Notes: generated by a model not told the origin, from the sequence alone. A DNA stretch of 64,000 nucleotides from Gnetum montanum (GCA_015680685.1 MNCI01020452.1:185007-249006); one strand, 5' to 3'. Positions 23,585 to 34,299 are shown, counted from the stretch's first letter. Made by a program: numbers and translations.

Positions 23585-25546
23585 GTGAATTATACCCTTA
23601 CTTCTTGCCTTTAATGAATTCAATTTTTGTTTTTTGTGATTTAGAGTTAAGAAATTTTATGAAAATTTCCCCTAAAATTTTTGATATTAGGCCCAATTTG
23701 ATTAGGTGGCTCCAAAAATTAATTCTCATGGTATGAGTGAAGAGAGAAAGTTGATTTGGCAATGTGTTTAATAGTTCTATGGTCATTTACCCTTTATGAT
23801 ATCTTTCAAGCAATGATCAATTTTAGAAAAATTATGTGCAACTTAAAGTGTACCCTTTCCCCACAACTAAGATGAACACTTGGGGTTCAGATAAGTTCAA
23901 TCGGAATGGGATTTGAAGCATTAATAATCAAGTTCTGGATGTTTGAATGATAGGTGCGCAAGCTAGTAAGTTCGTGGAGGAAAATGTGAACAACTCCCCT
24001 TGCATGAATAGTGTAAAATGATTTTGATATGCGAGGGGGTCCATATATATAGTTTTTATGGACACTATATCGCATACTTGATAGCGCAGACCCGATATAG
24101 CATCGAACCCGATATTGAGTACTCGATATCAAGGCCTATTGAAAATAGGGTACTTAGTAAAATTAATGAATTTCTAAATTTCCAAGGCCAAAAATGAAGG
24201 ATTTGAGGGTAATTGAAAAGGTCTAGGGTAACATTGAATAAACTAGGAGGCACAAAAAGTATAATGGGGTAGAATCTGATAATGAAATTCATGAATAGAA
24301 TGAGGAAAAAGGACATGTTATGGTGCATAGGAATGTTGGAATTAAAAGGATGATAAAGGAAAGAATAGATTTTGAAATGTAATGCTTAGAGGGTATAAAA
24401 TTATGTGATGATGATGTGCAATGAGTGTAAATTATAAAGGTTACACAAGTGGGTCCTCCCCAAACCAGGTTCCTACCTATAATGCCCTTACGTAATCACA
24501 CTTGAAAATGTCTGTGGGCACTAAAAGGGGTAAATGTAATCCACACCAGTTCCACAAAACACACACATGTAGATACCACCATTATGAGATATGAATTCAA
24601 TGCTTCAAAATACATGAGTCACAAATACATGAACAATGAGATGGGATGAATTGTAGAAGGGATTGTAGAGATTGGGAGATGAGGTGATTGACCAAGGGCA
24701 CAATGAATCCCAAGTGTAGGGTGTGATTAATGTGTCATTAGCCTATCACTCCAAAATCAAGACCAAGTCCATTCCTTCAATTAGTGAAATCGCATTGTTT
24801 TATCCCATGATGAACAACCATAAGAGCACCATAACAACAAGGTGTATGATCACTTGGCATTTCATTTAAGGGAGGAGTGATTTGGAATTTCTTTGTGGTA
24901 CTATTATCTTGATCTTTTCTTTTCTTTTTTTATTTTGAATGCTTAATTCAGATAAGCTACCTACCTTTAGTCATGGATGCATATCTTTCTAGTGGGAACC
25001 CCTAGAAGAGCATGGGATTTATTTTATTGAGTGCCTTTATTACTCTTACTTCCATTTTTTGTTAGATATAAAAGGATCTTAGTACAACCAGGCTACATGG
25101 TAACTCCTACAAATGTCACAAAAGAGAATCCATGAGTCCCCTTGATGTCACACCCTGGCCATTCCATCTTAGTCCATTATTTTTCGCTTTGGACATAATG
25201 AGCACAAAATTACTTTAAGTTTTAATGATGTCAAGAATATCATTGGATAGAGAGTAGAACCTCTTATTAATAGAATGGATGGGTGGATGTGATGGGCTTG
25301 CTATACAAGTAATTAGTCACCTAAGACTTGATAGCATAAAACAACACCTCAACCAATGAGTCAGATGAGTGGTTTATTCATAGATGAGATTACCCATAAA
25401 AAGATAAAAAGATAAAATAATAAATAAAAAGATGAACCAATTAGTAAAAAGATAAAAGAAAAAATTGAAAGATGAAAAACTGGTAAACAAAAAATTGTAA
25501 AATTAAAGAAAAGGAAAAACATTTATTAATTCTATTTGTTAGAATG
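23585..25546 (-). other. Athila-C spacer between gag and third ORF
   Basis: About 2 kb of non-coding sequence homologous to the spacer of Athila-B (for example AAGTGGGTCCTCCCCAAACC near 24449). At 25390-25520 are A-rich ATAAAAAGAT / GTAAAATTAAAG repeats. The lower end contains the promoter-like module at 24041-24130. Confidence 0.65.
24041..24130 (-). promoter_or_regulatory. Internal promoter-like module upstream of the third ORF
   Basis: On the element strand a TATA box (CTATATATATGG, complement of 24041-24052) is preceded by a GATATC-like array: TATATC 24066, GATAGC 24080, GATATA 24094, GATATT 24111, GATATC 24125 (spacings 14, 14, 17, 14). The same motif and spacings occur next to the TATA box in the LTRs. 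The module lies about 460 bp upstream of the ORF start at 23584. Confidence 0.65.
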
Positions 25547-27546
25547 GGCAATATCCCCCATAACTAAACTTTTGATCATAGTGAGAATAAATAAATGGAA
25601 GGGTTAGATCCATGCATTTTGGAAATATTGGGACTTGGTCATATCTAAACCACTGGGTGTCTTTTGATGTCATGGTTGGAATGTACCCAAATTTGGGTGC
25701 ACACACTATATTAAAGTTGACATAGTGGGGCAACTTAGAAGATGTGTTTAATTGATATGGAGTTGACCCAATATGGCACCCTTGACCATAAGATGGTATG
25801 CAAGGATCGATATGTCTCACTATGTGGCTATATTCATTGGGCCATATGGTTGTTGGATTATTGATTGGTGGCCCTAATAAGGTAACATGAGGTGTTGGGT
25901 TTGAGAAGAAATATGCACCATAGTCTTGAACTTGTGTTGAGTGGGAGGATGCAGTGGTCTCAGAATTGTGATGTCCCTTTCTATGATCATGTCTAAAGAA
26001 GGGATAACTTTGATGTTGTGGAGGATTCTCATTATAGTTGATAGTAGTAGCATAAGTAACATTCATGGGTTGATGGTATGGTGCAAAACCTTCTAGTAGT
26101 ATTGGTGGAAATGTAGAAGGAGGTGAAGGATTTGAATATTGAGGGTAAGGAGAAGTATAAGGACATGGGTTGATAGTATTTAGGAGAATGATAATGATGT
26201 GGTGAGATAGAAGATGTTGACCCAATTAGGGAAATAGGATGCTAAACCTAATAAGCACTTGGGTTCATATGATATGAAGGGCATGACCAGTTTGAATGTG
26301 GCCTCACCAATGATTGGGATTTTTACCACTATGATTGAACACAGTACTTTTGTATGAACTTTGGATGTAACATTCTTCCCCAGTGCTCATGTAAATGTGA
26401 TAGGATTGGGCATTGACCTTTGGGGTGATCGTATAGGCAAATGTTACATTGATACGTATGATTAGCGGTTGAGTTCTTATTCTCTTCACCCCTTCTTTCT
26501 GATTGTCTAAGGGTATTTTTTCCTACTTCTTGGTTCATCATGGTTCTACCTCTAATAGTGTTGGCATATTATCCATATTTTTCATGTATCCATTCCATTA
26601 TCTTATTAATCTTTGCCTCAATTTCATCTAGTGATTGTAGTATTGGAAAAGATGATTCCACCTCCTTGAGGTGAGTTGATTTCTCCTCTTCATGATTATG
26701 GACCTTTGCTAATCCAAGATTTTGGTCCTATTGAGAGGTTTCATCATTCTCCCACTTAGCCATTTCTCCTTCTTCTTTTGTTACTTGCTTAATAAGCTCT
26801 TGGAATTGATGGGTTTGTAGCTCATACAGTTGACCTGGGGCATACATCCCTAGGTTCTCCCTTGTCTCATTACGAAGCCCATCCATGATGTGGTACATTA
26901 GCCTTTCCTTAAAAAACCCATGGCCTAGGCATTTGTTTAACAAAGAGTAATATCTTTCTAAGGCCATGTCCAAGGATTCATGTTTTTCTTGTTTCCACTC
27001 TTGGATTTGTCTCCTCAAGGCTCACACTCTTGCATAGGTTGGATATCTTTCATTGAAAAGTTCTAACATTGTCAGCCAATGTCAAATTGATTTTGGTCTT
27101 AAGGACCTGTACCATACTTTTGCTTGGACAACGAGTGTTGTAGGAAAGAGCTGGAGTTTCTACCACCTATTATCAATATTGTTCCATACATAGGAATCAT
27201 GGAAGGCTTGTAAATGATGTTTTGGATCTAAATCATAGCCTCCTAAAAATTTTGGAAAGTTGTTTAAATCAAGCCTAGGTAGATGGCTTTCCTTACGATG
27301 TCTGCAGGATATTCAAACGGCCTCTTGTATATGCATTAGGCTCCTAGTGGCTAGTAAGGGTTCGTCATCATTAGGTAGGTTATGTATTTGTGAGTTGGAA
27401 TGATGTTTTGTTTGTTTATGTACATAGGAGACCCTAGCATCAGATTGAGTACTCCAAACTTTATCTTCATCATCATATAATTCGTTGGTTCTCCAATGAC
27501 TTGCCTTACTGGCTGTTGTGTTATCATAATCTTGTGAGAGAGACAT
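25539..27546 (-). pseudogene. Athila-C gag
   Basis: N-terminus at 27546 (MSLSQDYDNTTASKASHW). The Gag core at 26728-27018 reads MRRQIQEWKQEKHESLDMAL, then ERYYSLLNKCLGHGFFKERL and GLRNETRENLGMYAPG, paralogous to the Athila-B core at 18988-19254. A zinc knuckle CNICLYDHPKGQC (near 26420-26460) has Cys and His in CX2CX3HX4C spacing. The tail (25539-26225, 228 residues open) is Pro/Tyr/His-rich (PYPQYSNPSPPSTFPP). Gag would form the particle that packages element RNA. A few frameshifts and stops break the reading, but it is better kept than the gag of A or B. No protease follows. Confidence 0.85.
25547..25565 (-). other. Internal polypurine-like motif of Athila-C
   Basis: The minus strand reads AGTTATGGGGGATATTGCCC. 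This is the Athila-C copy of the motif that follows integrase in A and B; here it follows gag directly, marking where protease-pol was lost. Confidence 0.65.
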
Positions 27547-27658
27547 TTTTGTGAATTTTTGTGTGACTTAATTGAAATTAAATTTTTTTCTAAGAGATAT
27601 ATCATAAATAATTTTTTACACAGATCTTGTATGATATAACTAATTTAAATTAGCATCG

Positions 27659-27676
27659 TCCCCGACAACGGTGCTA
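27659..27676 (-). promoter_or_regulatory. Primer binding site of Athila-C (tRNA-Asp type)
   Basis: The minus strand reads TAGCACCGTTGTCGGGGA, one base from the LTR. The complement of the plant tRNA-Asp 3' end is TGGCGCCGTTGCCGGGGA; the three differences are all G-to-A or C-to-T. Confidence 0.88.
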
Positions 27677-27677
27677 A

Positions 27678-28539
27678 TGATGAGTGGCTAGGTACCCCTA
27701 TACTTAACCATACAAATACGAGCGTTCACGCATGATCTAGTTGAACTTAATAGATGGGCTAGTTGTGGAATTTAGATAGTTACACATTGATCACAGTTCA
27801 CTATCTTTCCACTTGGACTAGTATTTGCTTTGTCACATATGGTTCAGTCCAGAGTGAGGTGTATGATGTGGTCCTAAACTAGTGCTACTCCTAGAGGCAA
27901 TGGAAAATAACTTTGTTTTAAGCTAACAAGGAATGGAAGAAGAGAATCTAAGCTAGCCTAAGTGTGATGAGAATATATCCTTAATCATTTGTACACATCT
28001 TGGACCTTGTTTACTAATTGTAGGATTACCAAGCGTATATTACTTGAGTGCTTCTAGATATGTTACTGGGTTACCAAGTAGTCACACTTAAATGCTCGTG
28101 ATTAAGTCGTACTTATTCTGCATTTAATAATAGGGATAGTAAAGGAAGGTAAAGAAATATTAATCAAGAAAATAATAAATAAAATAAAAATTAAGCAATT
28201 AAAAGTAAGTGAATGCTACAATGATGAAATAATCTCGATCTTTATTGCCGTTGATGTGCATGTCCAAGTACGTCACACTCGAATAAAGGTTTCATACAAT
28301 TACAATCATCACACTATGGGACTGCATTGGGAAAAGACTTGAGATGAAGTAGAAATGCGAAAAAAGACTCTACTTCTACACCTGCTTACTCTAAATTTTT
28401 CCTATGCACCCAAATGTGGTATTTATAGGCTTACATAGGAACCACGATATCGCGTATCCGATATCATTAGCCAGGCTGTGATATCACATACTCGATATCC
28501 TGGGTTTGATATCGGAGCCTGAAAAATCATGGTTCATCA
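27678..28539 (-). repeat. Athila-C 5' LTR (862 bp)
   Basis: TGATGAGTGG...GGTTCATCA. Minus-strand TATA box is the complement of 28419-28429 (CCTATAAATAC). Adjacent to it lies the GATATC array (28446-28513). Confidence 0.93.
28446..28513 (-). promoter_or_regulatory. Five perfect GATATC palindromes in Athila-C 5' LTR
   Basis: GATATC occurs at 28446, 28460, 28480, 28494 and 28508: five copies in 68 bases with spacings 14, 20, 14, 14. The array sits about 17 bp upstream of the TATA box on the element strand, the place of promoter-proximal elements in U3. Confidence 0.85.
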
Positions 28540-28544
28540 CTTCC
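28540..28544. repeat. Target site duplication of Athila-C (CTTCC), right
   Basis: Exact copy of 19805-19809, directly after the LTR terminus CA. Confidence 0.9.
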
Positions 28545-29110
28545 TTTGATGCTTGTGACCATGATCATGATCATTATCTCCTTTGTTCCCCTTTTCTTCA
28601 CTTTCTTTCCTAAATCCATTTTTGTCATTGGATCTGTTTTGACTAAAACCGAGATTATGGATTATGGATTGTACATTCTAGTTGAGAGACTCTTAAACAA
28701 AGTTAAAGAGAGGAGAATCACTAAAGCAATGGTTTCCTTCATCAATTGGGCCAAGTAAAGGTGGAAAGATGTTCGACCCCTTGTCCTTCATAAGCTTGTG
28801 TTGGTGCTCTAGCTACCGATCCCTTAATGTTTATGCTTTAGTGGGATGGTAATCCCTTGAGTTAGGATCTCGCATTTCATATTGTCCATGGAGATGTTGG
28901 AGCCCATGTCATGCTAGCATTAGTTGGAGCATGGCTGGAATAGATCAGTCAATTGGCACCACAATGTTTCCTTCCATATTACACAACCACATTAGTTCAT
29001 CTTGATGTAAGATGAAGATAAAGCCTGGTACATACTCATCGAATGAGCATATACCACCTAGTATTATTGAGGTACTTGAACTACCCTAGGTGAAGATGGG
29101 CTCCTATGAG
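28545..29110 (-). pseudogene. Athila-B gag, N-terminal part
   Basis: The segment is homologous to the start of Athila-A gag (39500-39828): GATGTAAGATGAAGATAAAG near 29006 matches GGTGTAAGATGAAAGTGAAA near 39676, and ATGCTTTAGTGGGATGGTAA near 28831 matches ATGCCTTTGTGGGATGATAA near 39504. The start codon seen in Athila-A is not kept. The reading breaks at 28544, where Athila-C is inserted, and continues at 19804. Confidence 0.75.
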
Positions 29111-29258
29111 AAGAAGAAATTTTGTGTTAATAAAGATTATGCAATTGAGATTTAATTTAATGATAATAATTTTTATTTTTGTAGGATTTGACTCTTAGGG
29201 TTTGGACAATGAGGTTACTAAATTTCACTAGGTTTAGATAGCACACAAAGAACTACAG

Positions 29259-29276
29259 TCCCTAGAAATGGTGTGA
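29259..29276 (-). promoter_or_regulatory. Primer binding site of Athila-B (decayed)
   Basis: The minus strand reads CACACCATTTCTAGGGA next to the LTR, a decayed form of TGGCGCCGTTGCCGGGGA in the same position as in Athila-C. Confidence 0.65.
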
Positions 29277-29277
29277 A

Positions 29278-30155
29278 TGATGAGTGGAAAGGTATCCCTA
29301 CACCCAACCATACGAATCAAAATCATTCATCTGCTATCTAGTTGAATTCCATAGACTATAGTTACTAAGTACACTAGAGCTAAGCAATGTGTGTGTGTTG
29401 TTCTTCGTTGTCTTCCTAGTTCCACTTGTGGAATGCAATTGTATGGTTAAGTGTGACTGAGGCATAAAATATTTATTTTTTTGTGTTTTTATGGAATTAC
29501 TCACCTAGAACAAGAATAAAAGTATGAGTGACTAAAAATAAAAGCGATTAATTACTAAGAAAATTAAAGTCTAATCTAGCCTAACACAAGTAGTCATTCC
29601 CACTTCCCAGACACATCTTGAACTTTACACGAACATTGCTAGGCTATCAAACACTAATCATATTTAAGCTACCAAGTGTCTCATGTATGCTCGAAGGGGT
29701 CATGCTTGTGTATCTTAATAACTTTCTTGATTAATCAAAATTAATTACTACATAAATAACATTAATGTAAATTGCATGAAATATAAATACATAAGAAAGA
29801 AAATCTCAAGTGCTGCAAGGAATGGATCAAAGAGCTCATCTTTATTACTAACACAATGATGTGCTTAGGTACATCAATGCTTGAATAAAGATCCATTCAC
29901 ACTTAGAACTCTTGCTATGGGCACTTGAAAAATATTCTAACTTTCAAATGGACAAACCACAAGAGTTTTGCTACTTGACTGCTAAAACCCTACTCCCAAT
30001 TGTGCACTTGGGCACTATATTTATAGATCCAGAAGTAACCTTGCGATATCAAATGTATGATATTGCATCTTGAGCCACAATATTGCATACTCGATATTGT
30101 GTACCCAATATTGTATCCATCCCAATATCAGAGTGATGAAAAACATGATTTATCA
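29278..30155 (-). repeat. Athila-B 5' LTR (878 bp)
   Basis: TGATGAGTGG...GATTTATCA, followed by the CACAT duplication. Minus-strand TATA box is the complement of 30017-30026. Adjacent GATATC-like motifs lie at 30045, 30059, 30079, 30093, 30107 and 30124 (spacings 14, 20, 14, 14, 17). Confidence 0.92.
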
Positions 30156-30160
30156 CACAT
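30156..30160. repeat. Target site duplication of Athila-B (CACAT), right
   Basis: Exact copy of 11340-11344. Athila-A LTR sequence resumes immediately after it. Confidence 0.9.
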
Positions 30161-30846
30161 GTTTTGTATAAGTTTTATACTTTTATCTATTTATCCTAAG
30201 CATAAAAATAAAGTTCTTAAATGCAATTCAATCTACAAACTATGAAATTCTTTAGGTTAATTCTAACATAAGCATCCATTCCCACCTATTGTACACATCC
30301 TGAACATTCCTCAATCCTACTTTGTTACCAAGTGTAAATGCTACTGGGATTACCAAGCATTAATATATGCTCAAGGTGGTTGTACTTATGTACATTAATT
30401 ATTCATATTCAACTAATTAATTAATATGCATCAATGTAAATTACATAACCTTAAAGTGCATTAAAGCAAACATTATGCTAGTTCCAGGGTTGCAAGGTTT
30501 ATTAAGAAGTTTGTTTTTATTGTTGTTCACATAGAAGTGTCTAGGTACATCAGTGTTTGATTAAACAATTCATACATTGCTCAACTCCTACTACAAGTAC
30601 TTAGAAAATACTCTAATAGTTACAGGAAAAAACTACAAGAGATCTGCCATGCTACTAAATGAATGATGCCATAAATGTAGCAGGTGCACGCATTTATATA
30701 GAAAAGAGTAGACACTTCATCAACGCATATGCATTAATAGGTACATGATGATGGGTACACATCAATGCAAATATAGTGATGCGTACACACTGACAAGGTC
30801 ACAATGATGCATGCTTTTGATGTTACTTAACAAAAATGATTCATCA
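30161..30846 (-). repeat. Athila-A 3' LTR, second piece
   Basis: Colinear with about 40168-40845, ending GATTCATCA. The minus-strand TATA box (CTATATAAATGC) is the complement of about 30694-30705. Beyond 30846, TAGCTCCACAACTGATTGAA gives GTTGTGGAGCTA on the element strand, the likely polypurine tract. Confidence 0.9.
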
Positions 30847-31079
30847 TAGCTCCACAACTGATTGAAAACTCATTCTCAAGTGAAAAAAGGGAAGAGTAGG
30901 TTCTTACAAAATTTGTGAAGGTATAGAACCACTGACTAACTAATTGACTAACACAAATTGAAGCTAAGTGCACAAGTATACAAATGTATAAATTTTACAA
31001 AAATAGGTATTCATGGAAATAAAATTGAATACTATTGCAAAATTATATAGCAAAAACCACCCTAATGACTAAAGACAAG

Positions 31080-33113
31080 ACAAAAATCAAATAATTCTAG
31101 TAGGTGTAGGCTCCTGAGGTGCTGAAGGACCTTCCCCTACCTCTAGTGCATGTGGCAATTGAGGTTGAGACTGTGGTGGTTGTGGTTGTCCTACTGTAGC
31201 TATGACTACTGGTGGAAGATGAAACACATCCAATAATGCTCTCATCTTCTCCTCCTTATTCTGGGGATTATACATAGTTCATGCACCATCACCCAAAGTG
31301 GGCTGGTACAAGAAGATCCCATGGACAAGTCATGATAGGGAACTTATATACATTGACAAACCAAGTAGTGAATTGTTAGCATTCAATGTTGAATGCTCTA
31401 ATAGCATTCTACAGCTCATGATAGTGATTCATTCTTCTAGTCAAGTCCTCAGCCATTGATCATTGATCTATGAATCATGCTTTAAGAACCTTGAGTTCAC
31501 TATTGGCTATTTTTAGCTTTTTCTTTCTGTCCTTATGGTGCTTGAACTTGACCTCATACAAAAGGTATGAGTTAGCCACCTGCTTTTCCAATTATGACCT
31601 CAACCTTCCAGTAGTCAACATTTCTAAGTTTGCATAATGGAGGTTGGATAACTCTAAGTACTCCATCATCTCCTTAATTTGAAACTCCTTGATGTGGATT
31701 TTCACTTTGTTGTATGTTTTAAGTCCATCAAAGATAGGTTACCACTCATCACCTCCTTGTTGGGGTTACTTGATGATCTCATTCATCTTTTCCTTTATCA
31801 GCTAAATCTCCTTTTCATTCATCTCTTTGGGGAGCTCAACCTAGTTCCTATAATTATTTTCCATCCATTCAAATTTCAAGACCTCGTTCTTCCAAGCAGG
31901 TACCTCAATTGCTATTTTTTTTAGCATAAGACACGAACCTTCTCCATCAAGAAATTATGATTCTTATCAACTAACCTCCTCAAATTTTTATTCACCTTGG
32001 CAAGCTACTCTTGCTATTTTTGCACAAGCTCCATCATTTGGTCTTTCTAGTTATCATTCCACAAGAAATAATTTTTCTAGGCTAGAACTAGATTCTCCTA
32101 ATGGACCTCTAACAAGTCCCGTTCTATGTAGTAGGCAATGGAATCTACTAAAGGCTAGTTGAAGACCACCACCTCCTTTGGATTTTTAGCCTCTCTTATT
32201 TTGTTTTGAAGCTACTATAAAGCTTTATCTCTTGTTATGGCATCACCAAGAATAGCAAGATCAACTAGACAGGCTTTCAATTTCACAACCTTAGTAACCA
32301 ATTGTTGATTCTTAGATGTGACTACATCTAGGCATTGGTAATAAGGATCTTTCCCCTAGCTTCTAATAGTGTCAATTAGGTGGCAATGATATTATCTAGA
32401 AGATCAAAGATCCTTAGAAGTAGTTACTTGATTCCTATATGTCAATCCAGTAATTCTTTATGCTAGCCTACATTAAACTTTCCACTTGTTGCTCTTGTAC
32501 ACATTTTCACATCCCTAAGTGTAGCAATATCTAGCACAGAGGTTGCAGGAGTATTGAGTGCTTCTACCACTCTATCAGCCAAGGTCGTCCTAGTTTCTAG
32601 CAACCTGAGGGCCTAAGAGATGGCCTCCACTGAGTAGGACATACTTATGCCCTTGAACTTCACTCTGGCATCAACTTGCCTATTATTCAAGAATAGGTAT
32701 TTTTCTCCAATGTATCATTCCACTAAAAGTAAGGATGGGCCACATGGGAGAATTTTGAATTTATGTCTTAACTTCTTTTAAAACCATGTCCAAGAAAGAA
32801 CTAAAGTTTAGCTCTTGGAGGACACACTCTAGACCTCTTTAGAATGAATTTACCTTGGGTAGAGATTAGTTAACGTGACCTCAAGGTTTGGTCTAGGTCC
32901 TAGCAACTCATCTTAGTGTGCTTACTCTATTTTAGTGGTAAGAATCTATCAAACAAATTCCACTTCAGGCTCCTTCCAAAGAGGCTATATTGTGTGGGTT
33001 TTTGCAGCTTGTTCCTTGAGCTACTTTAGCTGCTAGCTCCTTCTAGTTCTTAATCACTTGTCCTTTGGTTTTGATGGTCCCACCTCCACTCAACATTTGG
33101 GTCTTGAAGCCAT
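31080..33113 (-). pseudogene. Athila-A third ORF
   Basis: Begins MASRPKC at 33113 and ends in a proline/glutamine-rich tail (31087-31275: PQPPQSQPQLPHALEVGEGP). It is the homologue of the Athila-C third ORF. Both share a block around SPxWPIL (SPMWPILTFSG here, SPLWPILSESG in C), and both have a Lys/Glu-rich middle (YQCLDVVTSKNQQLVTKVVK near 32310) that suggests a coiled coil. Many stops are present. It follows integrase, spacer and an internal TATA site, the usual place of an Athila envelope-like ORF, though no membrane segment is evident. Function unknown. Confidence 0.65.
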
Positions 33114-33230
33114 CTATAATCACAACATGAACAAGGATTAGAATTTGATGTGTAACTTAGAAGACTTGGATACCTTGTCTTATATGATCTTGTCACACTT
33201 TGGCTATGTTGTGATTATGGTAGATTTATT

Positions 33231-33386
33231 ATTTTAATATTATTTTTCATAGATGGCTACATAGAGTTCATTCGAAAGGTTTAACTATCATGAATTAGTG
33301 ATTTTAATATTATTTTTCATAGATGGCTACATAGAGTTCATTTGAAAGGTTTAACTATCATGAATTAGTGATTTTAATATTATTTT
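33231..33386. repeat. 70-bp tandem duplication, 2.2 copies
   Basis: 33231-33300 and 33301-33370 differ at a single base (TTCG at 33282 against TTTG at 33352, a C-to-T change in CpG), followed by 16 bases of a third copy. The near identity contrasts with the diverged surroundings, so the duplication is recent. Confidence 0.95.
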
Positions 33387-33620
33387 ATTAGTTAAACCTT
33401 GTGGGAGTTACAAAAATTTTGAAACAATTTTCATTAGAAACCTAAGGTTTATGGCCCCCATGATGTAAAGCTCAACTCTAGTAGCTATAGGAACAAAGAA
33501 CAAAGTTAATCGGATAAGTGGTTGGAAAGTTATGGGCTTTGGAAGGCTCTAGGCTCTCAAAACAATAAAAACTCTTTCTACATGTGAGAGAACATGAGTA
33601 AAAATTGGCTAAGTATTGTT

Positions 33621-33631
33621 GTATTTATAGG
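33621..33631 (-). promoter_or_regulatory. Internal TATA site of Athila-A
   Basis: The minus strand reads CCTATAAATAC, about 510 bp upstream of the third-ORF start. Upstream of it (33643-33700) are three TACRTCAATG-like motifs, similar to motifs of the Athila-A U3 (CACATCAATGC near 30759). It is the counterpart of the Athila-C module at 24041-24130. Confidence 0.55.
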
Positions 33632-34268
33632 CATTTTTTTTCTACATCAATGTGATTGCATTGGCAGAGGGGGCTACGTCAATAGGGTCTTGTCAATGTA
33701 GCGGAATACCAAAATTTTGACATTCAAAAAACTAGGTAAAAACAAACAGTTTTGTCACATAATTGGAGTCTAGAGAAAGCTAGGAAAGCCAAGACATGAT
33801 GGAATGTGTGAAGAGGGATAGAATAGACATAAAAAGAAGATCTAATTTGGCAAATATCAATTAAGAAGTGTAAAAATGGATGTAATTGACATGGAATGGG
33901 AAAGATTTGAAAGAAAAAATGTCTAAGGGATGAGGAAATTAACTAGCCCAACCAATGAGTATGCAAGAAATAATGTTTTAGTTATCAACATCAAAATAAA
34001 GATAGAACCTAGACATTTGCAATCAAATGACATTATAAAGTACAAACCACCATCAATTAGTAGCTACAATCACACCAAGTCCTAGCGATAACAAAGAAAG
34101 CAAAGACATTCATAAGAAAAATGCAAACCAAAGAAGGTAAAATATAGAAAAAATTGTAAAATAATTAAGAAAGAAAAATGTAATATAAACAGTTTAAAAC
34201 AAAAAAAAGAGTGAAAATAGAAAAAATTGAAAAACTAAAGTTTTGCTTTAATTGGTTCAGCATGGATG

Positions 34269-34285
34269 GCCATCTCCCCCACAAC
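34269..34285 (-). other. Internal polypurine-like motif of Athila-A
   Basis: The minus strand reads AGTTGTGGGGGAGATGGCC, directly after the integrase end, nearly identical to the Athila-B copy. Confidence 0.7.
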
Positions 34286-34299
34286 TAAGTTGGAAGGAG

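Larger units (their letters stand above)
19810..28539 (-). mobile_element. Athila-C: non-autonomous Athila-like element (gag + third ORF, no pol)
   Basis: Complete from LTR to LTR: 3' LTR 19810-20671 and 5' LTR 27678-28539, both 862 bp, with a perfect CTTCC duplication. Order on the minus strand: primer site 27659-27676, gag 27546-25539, purine motif 25565-25547, spacer with a promoter-like module, third ORF 23584-20735. There is no protease, RT, RNase H or integrase anywhere inside, so it must have moved with enzymes supplied by relatives such as Athila-A or B. Innermost and hence youngest insertion of the nest. Confidence 0.93.
11345..30155 (-). mobile_element. Athila-B: Athila-like retrotransposon with gag-pol, no third ORF
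   Basis: LTRs are at 29278-30155 (878 bp, 5') and 11345 to about 12195 (3'). A perfect 5-bp duplication CACAT flanks it. It carries a primer site at 29259-29276 and gag-protease-RT-RNase H-integrase on the minus strand. Its gag is itself interrupted by Athila-C (19810-28539). From 14200 to the 3' LTR there is only spacer, so the third ORF seen in Athila-A and Athila-C is absent. Confidence 0.9.
33114..34265 (-). other. Athila-A spacer between pol and third ORF
   Basis: Non-coding, corresponding to the spacers of B and C. It contains A-rich GTAAAATA/AAAACAAAAAAAG repeats (34130-34240), the internal TATA site (33621-33631) and the 70-bp duplication. Confidence 0.6.
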
